Assembly (NCBI RefSeq): GCF_000182565.1
Contig: NW_015971556.1
Location: 1-64,000 of the forward strand
DNA from: Spizellomyces punctatus DAOM BR117
Taxonomy: Eukaryota; Chytridiomycota; Chytridiomycetes; Spizellomycetales; Spizellomycetaceae
Direction of reading: 5' to 3'
Length of the DNA: 64,000 nucleotides
Part shown: piece after piece, positions 46,101 to 56,200 of the stretch
How positions within the stretch are numbered: position 1 is the first letter of the stretch
Layout of the letters: the number at the start of each line of letters is the position of its first letter
Made by a program: the position numbers and the translations under genes
The notes under the pieces: model-generated
What the model was told of the DNA's origin: nothing
Databases searched by the model: none
Seen by the model: only the letters and a program-made list of their open reading frames with translations

Positions 46101-46166
46101 GATGACGGGACGTTGAGAAATGATGATCGGCCTCTTTCGAGGCTCTCTCGTCTGCGTCGAGCACAT
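28190..46166 (-). CDS. Giant secreted multidomain protein: vitellogenin-N-like, M23-like, FN3-like array, EGF/WSC/FN2, FG-GAP
   Basis: The ATG is at 46166 and the TGA at 28190-28192, with dozens of exons and short introns; by rough sum the protein exceeds 4,000 residues. A positively charged start and hydrophobic leader ([19 protein letters not shown]) send it to the secretory pathway. In order: a lipoprotein N-terminal (vitellogenin-N/LPD-N) region; a helical segment; a degenerate M23 peptidase fold; a Lys-rich linker ([16 protein letters not shown]); a beta-rich segment; about 16 FN3-like modules beginning with TPP; EGF and calcium-binding EGF domains; WSC-like and fibronectin type II domains; two more FN3-like modules; and C-terminal FG-GAP-like repeats. 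Continuity between the lipid-binding half and the module array was followed across two introns (about 41.21-41.15 and 41.06-41.01 kb) in matching phase, so I read one gene, not two. There is no C-terminal membrane segment. Expected role: extracellular lipid-carrying or matrix protein. Single-gene status needs transcript data. Confidence 0.75.
28200..29160 (-). other. C-terminal FG-GAP/VCBS-like repeats of the giant protein
   Basis: Four Asp-rich calcium-binding-type loops: [35 protein letters not shown] and [13 protein letters not shown], spaced about 70-110 residues apart. They resemble the D-x-D/N-x-D-G-x-x-D loops of FG-GAP/VCBS propeller blades (integrin alpha family). The loops lie in three exons. 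Confidence 0.65.
30590..33210 (-). other. EGF, WSC-like and fibronectin type II cluster of the giant protein
   Basis: EGF-like units include [12 protein letters not shown]...[28 protein letters not shown]...YRCNCNPGF (calcium-binding signature), [19 protein letters not shown] and [10 protein letters not shown]...[16 protein letters not shown]. Between them, about 31.48-31.18 kb, is a WSC-like segment ([10 protein letters not shown], then [15 protein letters not shown] and CVCMP). At about 31.01-30.89 kb is a fibronectin type II domain: [18 protein letters not shown] followed by WCYTN and GYC, matching the collagen/gelatin-binding consensus. Several domain borders coincide with introns. Confidence 0.75.
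33250..41020 (-). repeat. Array of FN3-like modules with TPP boundaries in the giant minus-strand protein
   Basis: Each unit of roughly 110-150 residues starts with (V/R)-D-x-TPP or PGTVWDG-type boundaries (about 40.9, 40.0, 38.95, 37.97, 37.1, 36.3, 36.0, 35.3, 34.9 and 34.06 kb). It contains W-x-x-F-x-D-x-E-S-G-I-x-x-Y-x-x-A-V-G and ends with Y-x-V-x-V-x-A-x-N-x-A-G-L. Clear examples are [13 protein letters not shown] and [13 protein letters not shown]. The same unit is common in large extracellular proteins of animals and choanoflagellates. Confidence 0.65.
42075..42560 (-). other. Degenerate M23 (LytM/lysostaphin-type) peptidase-like domain of the giant protein
   Basis: Two exons encode [20 protein letters not shown], then [19 protein letters not shown] and [19 protein letters not shown]. 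This matches the M23 order: AP-x-x-G-x-V, then V-x-x-G-x-x-(I/V)-A-x-x-G, then HLHFE and a final DP. The HxH zinc motif is HLS here and no upstream HxxxD was seen, so it should not cleave peptidoglycan. Animal LECT2 is a comparable inactive or altered M23 fold. Confidence 0.55.
43770..46050 (-). other. Vitellogenin-N / large-lipid-transfer-protein-like region of the giant protein
   Basis: The region starts [18 protein letters not shown], like the beta-barrel start of vitellogenin, MTP and apoB. It continues with a barrel-like exon ([19 protein letters not shown]) and a long alpha-superhelix in repeated pairs ([56 protein letters not shown]). Known large lipid transfer proteins bind and carry neutral and phospholipids. 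The family is characteristic of animals; a fungal copy is unusual. The assignment is by fold-level pattern, not alignment. Confidence 0.6.
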
Positions 46167-46775
46167 TTCTCAAAGCTTTGAGTAATGCGCCCGATCTAGG
46201 TATGAGCCTTTCTGGAGCTACGATTAAGACTGGAGTAGAGATCACTGGCGTGTAAAAGATATGGGGAAACTCGAGGTTATTGGAAAGCGCGTCTGCCATG
46301 GAATCGCGTCCAATGCACTGAACACACGAACACTCTCCTTGCATCCCTCATCCCGCGGAATTTCGAACTTAACTCATGGATTCGTCACACTGTCTCCCAA
46401 AAGGAGGTCCATATGGATATCCTGAATTAAGAATTTTTTTCCCTGAATTCCCACCCAATATTCACTAAGCCTTCAAACCAGCATTAGACATCCTTCAAAT
46501 GCAAAATGCACATTGGCTCCCAACTTACATTTCATTGTTCATTGTTAAACATCGTTAACTTAGAATCGAACAATACGATCTATCTGAATCGTGCTATTTT
46601 CAGATAAATATGGAGAAAATTGGGGGATGGACTTTCTGCAGACCTCCAAATCCGGTCTATCGGTTCTGGACCTGCTGCGAGCTTAAATACCTTAGGTAGG
46701 GGGGTAAACCTTCATCGTCCACATAGAGTTCTTTCTGAAAGTAGACGTTGAGTTACCCCCCAGGACTAATCTAAT
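46167..46775. promoter_or_regulatory. Divergent intergenic region between the giant gene and a probable GPI protein
   Basis: 609 bases between two divergent ATGs, so it should hold both promoters. An AT-rich patch lies at about 46400-46620. A TTAAATACC box at 46683-46691 is a possible TATA-like element about 85 bases before the plus-strand ATG. No operator-like repeat was recognised. Confidence 0.4.
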
Positions 46776-47905
46776 ATGCCAACTTGTGCAGTATTCCCGG
46801 CGCGTTCGACGCTCGTATTCGTCCTTTCATGGATTGTTCTAACTTTGGGAACGATATCGGAATCGGCGACACTGTCTGCTGCAAGCACACGGCAAAAGAC
46901 TCTCCATATATCGACATGGTCCATACCATCAAGTTGTACCCCAAGCGGTCAAACGCCGCTGTATACCCCAGATACAGTCTATCTTATCGACACTTGCGTA
47001 TTCATGGGAGAGAATTACGCAACGGGGTCGACGCCCGCCATGTACTGGTACGGACAGTACAAATGGACTGCAAAAACCGGAACAGTTGAGAAAGTGCAGT
47101 GTCTCGATTCAGGTTGTACCGTCTGTGCAGACCCGATTGTAGTGGAGCAAGGTGTCGGTGTAGGACCATGCGCGGCGAAAGGACTGGTGCTGGATGAGGC
47201 TTGGAATGCCACGAAAGCCGGACTACCTCGGTCAGTATAATGCTTTTTAATGACGCCAACGTTATTCAATAATCCTAATATCTTTATAATGTCTATAGTC
47301 CATATATCAACAACACGGACGTCTTCGTGCAATCATTTCTGCTCTCAGCAAAAGATACTGCTACATATGTAGTTACAGGCACCTTTGATCCATTTTATCG
47401 GAACTGCACCTCTGTGTTGACAGACATGTGGGGTATTTCAGAAGTTCGACCTCTTCTTGCCGGGACGTCCCTCCTAAACACATACCTATGCAAGACCGGG
47501 AGATGCGACATCGGAACGGATTCGTGCCGGTTAGCATACTCTGCCAGCGCATTTAACGACGTGACTCTGCAACAATATAATGCGTCCGTGAACGACCCTA
47601 TACCCGCCGTACAAGTTGAGACATCAGAAGATGGCTGGGGAGTATATGATAGCGGTGTGCTGCTGGGCCAGAGTCAAAATGTTTGGCCCATTTACTTGGC
47701 ACATTTGGCTAACAACGACACGGAGTTACCAACGCCGACTTCAACATACCTACCAACGCCTACGTCAACTTTTGATGCCAACAGTACCAATGGCACGGTT
47801 AATGGCACGACGACCAATTCGAGTCCTCAAGGCCGTAGTCTTAGCATTATTCACTCCATAGTGCTAATCGCTTTGACATCCGCAATCATCCAGTTTGTTC
47901 TGTAG
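46776..47905 (+). CDS. Secreted, probably GPI-anchored surface protein, family unknown
   Basis: Two exons, 46776-47230 and 47299-47905 (donor gtcagt, acceptor tctatag), 353 residues. It has an N-terminal signal segment (STLVFVLSWIVLTLGTISES) and a Cys-containing globular part (CLDSGCTVCADP, CKTGRCDIGTDSC) with many N-glycosylation sequons. It ends in a Thr/Pro linker with a doubled motif (ELPTPTSTYLPTPTSTF), a small-residue omega region (NGTVNGTTTNSSPQG) and a hydrophobic tail with nothing after it (HSIVLIALTSAIIQFVL). That layout is typical of fungal GPI-anchored wall proteins. It sits between the two giant extracellular genes. Confidence 0.75.
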
Positions 47906-48245
47906 ATCACGATATACCTTAGACTAGATATCAGAATTCATAGGATGTTGCAAGTTCTCTCTTGTTCCCTTATTCATCCTACATACCATAACAAAGGAGT
48001 GGGTGCTTTTAGTGTAGAATCTAGTCACAGGAGAGATATGTCTTGTGAATATATAGACTGTCAGAGGTTCTGTTTCTGTGGCCACTCATGAGTATTTCAT
48101 AATGATATTAAGCTGCACCTGCTTCCGACAGTACAAATTAGATGCATTACATCTAGCACCGCACCAGTGGCAGAAATCTATTGTCCCTGACTCTATACCC
48201 TCGCCGTCGCGCATCCCGGTTTCCGGGTCTCAGTCTCGTGACCTC
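47906..48245. other. Convergent intergenic region
   Basis: 340 bases between two stop codons. It holds both 3' flanks; no coding frame or structured element was seen. Confidence 0.5.
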
Positions 48246-49680
48246 TTAGGCAATCTCTTCATGAGGCGCCTGCTCGGCAGCAGCAATTGTTGCCGGGATT
48301 GCAGGTGCTCCTGACTTTTCATCCTTTACGATCTTATCCTTTACATTCGTGTTTGCACTGCTTCTCCCCCTTTCATTTCGCCACCGATGCAAGACGTATA
48401 CTAAACCACAGGCTAGAAGAATGCATACGACGGATAGCGGAACGGCAACGCCCACACCCACTTTAGTTCTAGCGGTGGAAACTTCTTGATCGACATAAAG
48501 CTTGAATGCCTCTGATGACATGTTAAAGTCAGTGGTGGGCGTAACAAGAACGGTGGAGGTTATGGTAAGTGGACTAGCCGTCGCGGTCGTCGTTGCAGTA
48601 GTTGTTGTGACCGGGTTTGGGTTTTCGATTGCATACGCCCTGACGATGCCGTCTTGCGATCCAGTAATCAGAAGATTTCCCATAACCGCAACGGCGGAGG
48701 CTTTCTTATTAACGTCATCGGTGGCTGCATATCGTCGACCCAACACCCCAGACGCAACATCGTACTGTAAGACAGTGTTTTGCAAAGTCGTATTGGCAGC
48801 GGGCCAAAACCATACTGGTCCAATGCCAATGGCCGGGCCTAACCCGGGAATAGGCAGGGTGGCAATCTGCGTTAAAGTTTCGGTTGCGGAATCCCAGGCA
48901 TACAAGTTCTCGGGTGTGACAATATACGGGGAGTTTGGGATCGCTTTTAACGTGCCAATGTCGTCTGGCGCTATTAAGGTGTCCTTACATGCTGTTTGGT
49001 TTAGCTGGTTACACGCAAGAATAGTCCCAGATCCAGGAAGCTTGGGGCCAATGAACAGGGTCGTACCAATGGAGGCCACAGCGGCTGGGTACGTCCTATC
49101 AATGTTCTATTAGTAAGATTGTCAGCAAGTTGTAGCGAAATGAAACTTACACAGCAGCTGTTCCCAGAGGATCCCCAACGTATGTTCCAAAAACGCTTTG
49201 AGTTTGGCCTCCCGTCGCATTGTTTGGATTGAACGTGTATACTCCATCACCTGCACCGACATACACCATGGAGCCTCCGGTAGCTAGACTATAGGTAGGC
49301 CTTTGGCCAGTTGGCGTGTCCCAATGGCCCGTGACTGTGCAGCTCATTAGATCCCAGACCCATACTCCTGCTGGTCCGTCAGGTAAAGTCGTTATCTGAT
49401 CTGTTGTAAATAGCATTTTATTGTAGATGAAGGCATCTGCAGCTCCCGGTTTCTGATTGACGCTGCCAGTTGATTGGCAGATACGTTGCGCGGTGAAGGT
49501 GGTGGGGGAGGTTTGAGAGATTTTGTAAACGTACAGATTGCCACCGACCGTCGCTCCTGTTGTGATAGAAAGGATGTTACCCTGCGTTGCAAGGGTTGTG
49601 ACTTCGAGTCCATCAGTAGTTATTGGTGGGGAGAAAGTGATGGGTGGGTTGGTAGATGGACGAGGATCTTGTGCACTCAT
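48246..49680 (-). CDS. Single-pass membrane protein with a beta-propeller-like ectodomain
   Basis: Minus strand, ATG 49680, exons 49680-49151 and 49095-48246, 459 residues, in matching phase (donor gtaagtttc, acceptor ttgatag). The first 350 residues are beta-rich, with blade-like repeats: GGNLYVYKISQTS, AGVWVWDLMSCTVTGHW, GGSMVYVGAGDGVYTF, ENLYAWDSATETL and GNLLITGSQDGIVRAYAI. This suits a WD40/PQQ/kelch-type propeller, though no strict WD or kelch signature is seen. A Thr-rich stalk (TTTTATTTATAS) leads to one membrane helix (AVPLSVVCILLACGLVYVL), a stop-transfer HRWRNERGR and a 45-residue cytoplasmic tail. No signal peptide is visible at the predicted start, so an upstream exon may be missing. 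Confidence 0.72.
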
Positions 49681-50224
49681 GTTTCAAGCTTGCTTTTGCT
49701 TCCGCAAGCTCAAGATGAAGATAAAGCTTGAGACTTTTGTGCTTTTCCTTTAATAGATAAAAAAGTAAGACTTGGGAGCTCCCAATATCCAGCTCTTACT
49801 GTCGGATCTTTGCTGCCCGGGCATCTTCAATAGGTAGAAAGACTTCCGCGGACTTTTTGCTTATCTAATGTGCATATAACCGGAATGAATGTGGAAATGT
49901 TAAAAGCCGCGCGCGCCAAAAGGGGAATAAAATAAGCTTTGGACATTCCCACGCATGTGGAAAGATACTCGGGGGTTAGTCCCTTGGGAGACAACATGTG
50001 TTAATCACCAATATTAATTACTAGACAACCCCTAGAACGTATGTTAACTCGTATGGAATCGTTCTTGCATTTCTATCGCGGGTCGCTGATCGCAGTAAAG
50101 GGCCGTGTCTTGGCGAGATCTCTCTTTGCTTTGCTTTGGTCCACCTGCATCGTAGTTTATCGTTTCGTTTTTGTTTGATATCGACGCATTGGAATCCTAT
50201 TCGCTAACGTTGGGATCGGTCGTC
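49681..50224. promoter_or_regulatory. Divergent intergenic region upstream of the second giant gene
   Basis: 544 bases between divergent ATGs at 49680 (minus) and 50225 (plus). It contains CATATAACC (49870-49878) and an inverted motif CCACGCATGTGG (49949-49960), a perfect 12-base palindrome except for its centre. No known regulator can be named. Confidence 0.35.
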
Positions 50225-53200
50225 ATGATGCGCAGCGGCGCCAAGGAAGCAAGGCATGCGCGACCCCAGGGTTATCATGTCTTGACGCTCTTCCTGGCCA
50301 TCCTTTTGCCTTCTCTCGTTCGTGCTGGTGGCGGAGGAGGAGGACCTCCCCCGACCAAAACAACCATCAAATGTTATGGATATTACGATTTCCGTACTGT
50401 TAATTGTCCAGCTCCCTATTGTGGAGGTTACTCGGTAGCACGGCCCCGCATGACGCTGAATGATGGTCAGCCATGGGAATGTACAAATTCTTTGGGAAAA
50501 TATTATTGGGCAACGGAAGATGTTGGATGCCGGAGATGTAATTGCGCTACTGCTACTACGTAAGTAGTACCGCGTTCTGCGCGTTTCAAGGATCCAAATG
50601 ACTTGCCAGAGATGAAGCTAACACTTTCAAAGTACAGGAGTTCCTTGCGCTGGTTCGGTTTGCAATGGGGGAAGACGTACTGATGCTGTAGGAGGCTTTG
50701 ATGCTGCATGCTCCATAACGACGCAACGCCCAATTGTCACCTGCACGCCAGTGGTATCGCTTACGAATGGAAATAATTTTGAGGAATCCAACCCGGATCT
50801 CTTTGGGTAAGTAACTACAATATGGTGTCGATTTAGACGTAGCGCGATACCCCAATACTAACGTTGAGATGCAGATTCAAGACTGCGACCGTGTATGGGT
50901 GTTCAGGAACAGTCAACAGTAACGCGTGCAATACTGCGGGAACATGTACCTGCAAGTTCCCTTGGACTTATGGACCTGCTTGGCGATGTGCTGCTTGTAA
51001 GCTTTCTAGAGCATTGCATAACTAGATGACTTCCGAACCAAGCCCTCACTAATTGTTCGAATACCGTTTACAGATATCGCACCAGGCATCAGTTTGCTGG
51101 CTCCTTTCTCTGCCCAGCTACCTGTTGGCTCTCTGTCTGTGGCGTGGATTGATCCATGGCGTCCGCAACTGTCTTTAAGTGTGGGTAAACCATATCCAGC
51201 TCCTCACCGCAGTTGCAAGATACCGCATTACTCACGCGATGATGTTCCCGCAGTGGTACGAATATGTTTTTGGCGGATACAGCAATATTATATTCGATGG
51301 TGGATCACCACCCGGTACGATTTGAATTCTGTTGCACTAACCTGAGCGGTGACTAAGGCTTTTGGCAATTAGCGTCTACCACCCAATGGCCGGTTCTCTC
51401 GCGTACATTTAAGTTTGTCAAAATATCAACCGGACAAGAGTACATATTCACAAACAGCCCGCCTTCAAATGTACAATGCCCGACACGCGTTGCTCGTGCC
51501 TTTTGGTGGACCTGCAACTTTGCCAACTGGGAACCCGTCGGTTTATGGGCTCAGATTAACGCTGCGACGCCGCAACCAAGCGTAATATCAATGGCATTGT
51601 ATGTTGGAATGACCTCTTCGGTTGGGAAATCCACCTGGCAATCAGTAGGAACATTTGATTTTGTGCCCCCAGGTTATAGCTGCTGCGGTCTTTTTGTGTC
51701 TCCAATATTGCGATCTTATTCTTTTGTTCTTTTTTTGCAGATCCTTATCAATGGTTATTGACGCATGACAAACCATCTGTTAATTACGGATCGCCTTTGT
51801 TCATAGATGATCGGCTTTCTTTGGGAACTGCCGCCACAGCGTTAAACCTGTTGTCTGTATCAACAACCAAGACCTGGACAGTTCCCCAAGATCGGAATAC
51901 CGCCAAACTGTCATACTCCCTTTCCTGTGTTCCGCAGCCTGTCAACCGTCCTGCACCTTCTGATCCGGAGTTCGCTGGAAGTGACGCAGCTCCTATGATC
52001 TTGGAAGTTGATATGCTGGGATTCATCAATCCACTTCGTACAAACTTTTCTTTGCTTCCGAATGTGTCGGAGGCGTCGTGTGTTGTCAGCGGGATAGCAC
52101 TCAACCTCAAGGGATTGAGTCCTGATAATGTGTTTGGAGGATCAACCCCAAGCAACGATCTGTACATCGCGTTGCTCAAGGTTGGACCAGTAGTAATTGA
52201 CGCACTGCGGGATGTAAGTTCAGTTTGGTTTCGTTTCTACTGCGATACTCTTCTTCAACTTCATTGCTCACATTTTTTGAACGACGGCAGGCACAAGGCG
52301 ACCTTCCTTTAGATAGTTTCGGGATTAATAATACAAACCGATTCTATTGGACAAAATCGGACTCCCTTTATGCATCATGGCATTTGGCATTTCAAGGAAA
52401 TAGTAAAGTAATGAAGTTCATGCAAGATAAAACCTCAAAGTTTCGGGGTATTGGAAATGATGCTACCGGTATAGTTCAACATACCGTTAAAGAGGTAAGT
52501 TGCATCTACGCTAGCGCTGACTCGCTTAGCCCATCGTTCTAATGCGCATTTTTGCATGGTCAAGGCTCTGTATATTGATGCTACTTCGCAACAACCTCTC
52601 CTGGATTACATAATTCTACCGCCAAATGCCGGCACATTGCCGCTGACTACTTTGAGGGGCTGTAATAGCTCCTTGGGCACTCTCTTCCCAGGCTTAAATG
52701 GAGCACCGGCTTGCACTATTTCAACAAAGATCCTGCCGGGAAATACCGAGGAATTCACCTTTAGCGACAGTAATGTGTTGACAGCACTTTCCGAGTGCCG
52801 GGATGTTGGCACATTATATCAATGCGTCGATTGCTTTCACTGCGTTTTCCGGTCAACTGTCACTGCGTTTGATGCTGCTGCTAATTCCGTTTGGCAAGAA
52901 TCTTACGGTGTGTATTACGACGGGACGGACCCCAACATTGCGTCAATGATATTCCCGTCCAAGAAAGCGTACTTGGGCATGTACTGGTACGGTGACCTTA
53001 AGGACATGAAGATTGACACCAGAATATACGAGCCGGAGTCAGCCTTGTCAAGCATCGCACTGAACATTGGTGTAGCGGATTTCGTGGCTCGAGACAGTCA
53101 GATTGCAAATTTTTACGGCACATATCCAATCCTTCAGCGTTTGAACAAGACAGATGGATCGCTGCTTGCCATAGCGGATGGATGGTCCGGGTTTTCCTTG

Positions 53201-56200
53201 CATGAACAGATATATAATGTAGAAATTGCGGTCCGCAACATTCCCGGTTTTTCCACCTCCAAGTCCGCACGGGTCATTCCGGACGCAACCCCGCCAAGAG
53301 TTGGTTCTGTCAAGGCGCAGCAACTCATATATAATCCCGAAAGTGCTGATCCACTGAAGATATCGGCAGTGGGATTTGTTGACACTGAGAGTGGTGTGAG
53401 AGATTATTATGTGGCCTATAAGGTTGACACCAATCTTCACTGCGCAAAGAAGAACTTTGTCTGGCCGCCGGAATCTGGGAGTGGTTGGCAGCTTGTTCCT
53501 GATGCAGCGGTTGACAGATATGACGATATGGGTGCGAAACCCAGTCAGACCTTTAACATCACGTTGGGCCAAAATCAAACGCAATCAGGAATGCTGTATG
53601 TAGCAGTTGCTGCAGTCAATCATGCGATTTCACCGTACGGAGCAGTTCAGAAGAGTGCAACAGTGACGTGCGGCTGGCCTATTGTGTTGGTAAGTTGGGC
53701 AAAATTGGTTGATAATTGTTGAGAACTTCATGATGTCGTTTACGCTCATTTTCAATTTGTAGGATAATGGAGTGCCCACTGTGTACGTGAAAAGTCTTAT
53801 CGTTGACAATGACATGACCTTCAGTACCGAGGAAAATAGATGGATGGTCAACCGTGTAGTCAATCTTACCTGGGCCGCTTTACATATTCCTGGCGTTTCA
53901 TATTACAATGTCAGCTTGGCGGTTGACTCGGTCCATATTGCTGACTATTCAGGAATACGATACGACTCGGATACCATCCTTTTCCAATCCCCGGCGGCTA
54001 TACCTGTGGACTCTAATTTCACGGTGGCGATCACAGCTGTCAACTACGCTGGGATGGTTGTCGGTCCAAAGATTGTGTCGATCATTGTTACAACTCCTGA
54101 ACCTGATCTCAGTACTTGTGCCTCGGCGGTTATTGTATCGCCTAATGACCCGTCGCCCGGAGTTGGAACAATAAAAGTCGACTGGACACGTTGTGTGTCC
54201 CCTACCGAAGACGTGGATCACTGGAATTATTATGTTTTACCCGTTGGTTCTGAGATTAATAGCACGCTAACCGGTACCACTGTATCGGCAAATATTACTG
54301 AAATTACGGTTCCGGTCCAGCACGGTCCTCATTCGATGGTTAAAGTATGCATTGCGGGTTATCAGCTCGATGGAAATGTCACCAGCGCTTTTTGTAGTTC
54401 ACCAGCAGTTGTGGACACTACGCCGCCGATCCCGTCTGGAAGTGTGCGAGACTTGCATCCGGTGTTCGGTGTGCCTGTTCAGACTTCAGTGAACGCAACA
54501 GCGCTACGTTTTGGGTAAGTATGGGTGTGTTGCAAATATGTGCAAGTAACTTAGTAAATCTTTTGAATTTATAGATGGGATGCCTGGATAGACGCCGAGA
54601 CTATTCTCTCCAATTACACTCTCACCCTCGTATGCAACAATAACACGATTGGAGAGCCCGTCACACTGCCTGCAAATCAGCAGGAGTATACGTTCATGAC
54701 GAACCAGACCGACACTTTCCTTAACTATACAGGTGTCGTACTTCGGCCGGGGGATTTTTGCTATGGGAAAGTGTATGCGACCAATGTGGCAGGGCTATCC
54801 AGTGAGCCTGTCAGGTCACCAGGAGTGAAAATCGTCAACATTGAGGTCACCGAGCAACCAGGTTTGAAAGTTCTAGATGGAGTTTCGGTTAGCACGAACG
54901 CTGCTACACTCCACTTGTGAGTTTTCCTCTTTGGGCAACTTTCCTGAGAACATGTATATCTGAGCTGATCTTTTACTTTGCAACCATTACAGCTTTCCTG
55001 CGCTCCCGGATGCAACTTTCCATGTAATGTGGAACGGCTTCAGATCCTACGCAGATTTGCACAATCTTACCTACGAAGTGAGAATCACTAATCCGACAAA
55101 TCCATCTTCAGTCAATACATACGCGTTTGAAAAAACATTGGACGCCGTCCTTCCGTTACCGAGCAGTGCCGGCGCATACTTGCTCAATCTTAATCTGGTA
55201 GACTCAGGGACGGTGATATCGACTGTTACCTCGAATGAGGAAATTGTGGTACTTTCGGAAGGGCCCGTCAGAACTCCTCCGCTCACCCCAACCAATAACT
55301 ATTGCGAAATCCATTTGAATGAGAAAGACGGCAACAGAAGCCTTGGCGACTCGTTGCTTAAGGCATATTGGCCCCCATTTGAGGATCCGTTCGGTATTAT
55401 CCAGTATCTGCAAGTCGCCTTTAGACAAAAGAACCACCCAACGTTTTTTTCTGAATGGACGGATGCTCGGGCGAATGCAACCGACACTGAGTTTGTGGGA
55501 ACGGTTAGTTGGCCGTACGGGGTACCCGAGGTATTGTGGTCGCAAGACATGGAATGCGTTGTGGAAGCTGTCGATTTACTCGGCAACCGCACGCAATTTA
55601 TCATGCCCGGTTGGCTATCTGAATATCCGTGGTTTCAACCTACAGCCGTTGATGTATCGAGTTGGACGGTTATCGGGAAGCCCAAGGGTGGGGACGACTA
55701 TAGTTTCTTTGAGGATGTCTCGGTAACGCCAAATAGCAGCTATGCCATCGGATGGGCTGGGTTCCCTGCATTTGCTGCTGGTGGAGAGACGCTGGCAACC
55801 CTTTCGTACAGTGTGGGCGACAATGCAAGTGCCCAAGCACCCAACTACTTTGACAACATAATTCCGACGACGCAGGTTGATATCGCCAATGCAATGATAA
55901 TACTCTACAGCACGAAGGTGCTGGATAATCCGATCCCGTTTTACGTTTTCCAAATTCCGAATTTTGTTCTTCCGACATATCACACAGGTTAGCCGTTATT
56001 AATGTCTTGCAAAAAGTAATCGCTGGCTTGAAACTGACTATCGTTATAGTATACGCATGCGTTACGGTCACTCAACTTGCATCAGGGAATTCCACTGTTG
56101 CTTGCACTGATGGTATTATGTACAGTCCTACCCCGCCGGTGCAAGGAACAGTTTCACTGAATAATGCACACGGGTTTGTGACCTCTTCCACATCGTTGAC

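Noticed and set aside
28190-46166. Splitting the minus-strand giant into a lipoprotein gene and a separate adhesion gene near 41 kb
   Set aside because: Both introns at the junction have good donors and acceptors and keep phase, and there is no stop codon, promoter-like gap or new leader there.
48502-49113. Plus ORF of 203 residues
   Set aside because: Opposite strand of the propeller membrane protein, whose introns and phases are consistent.
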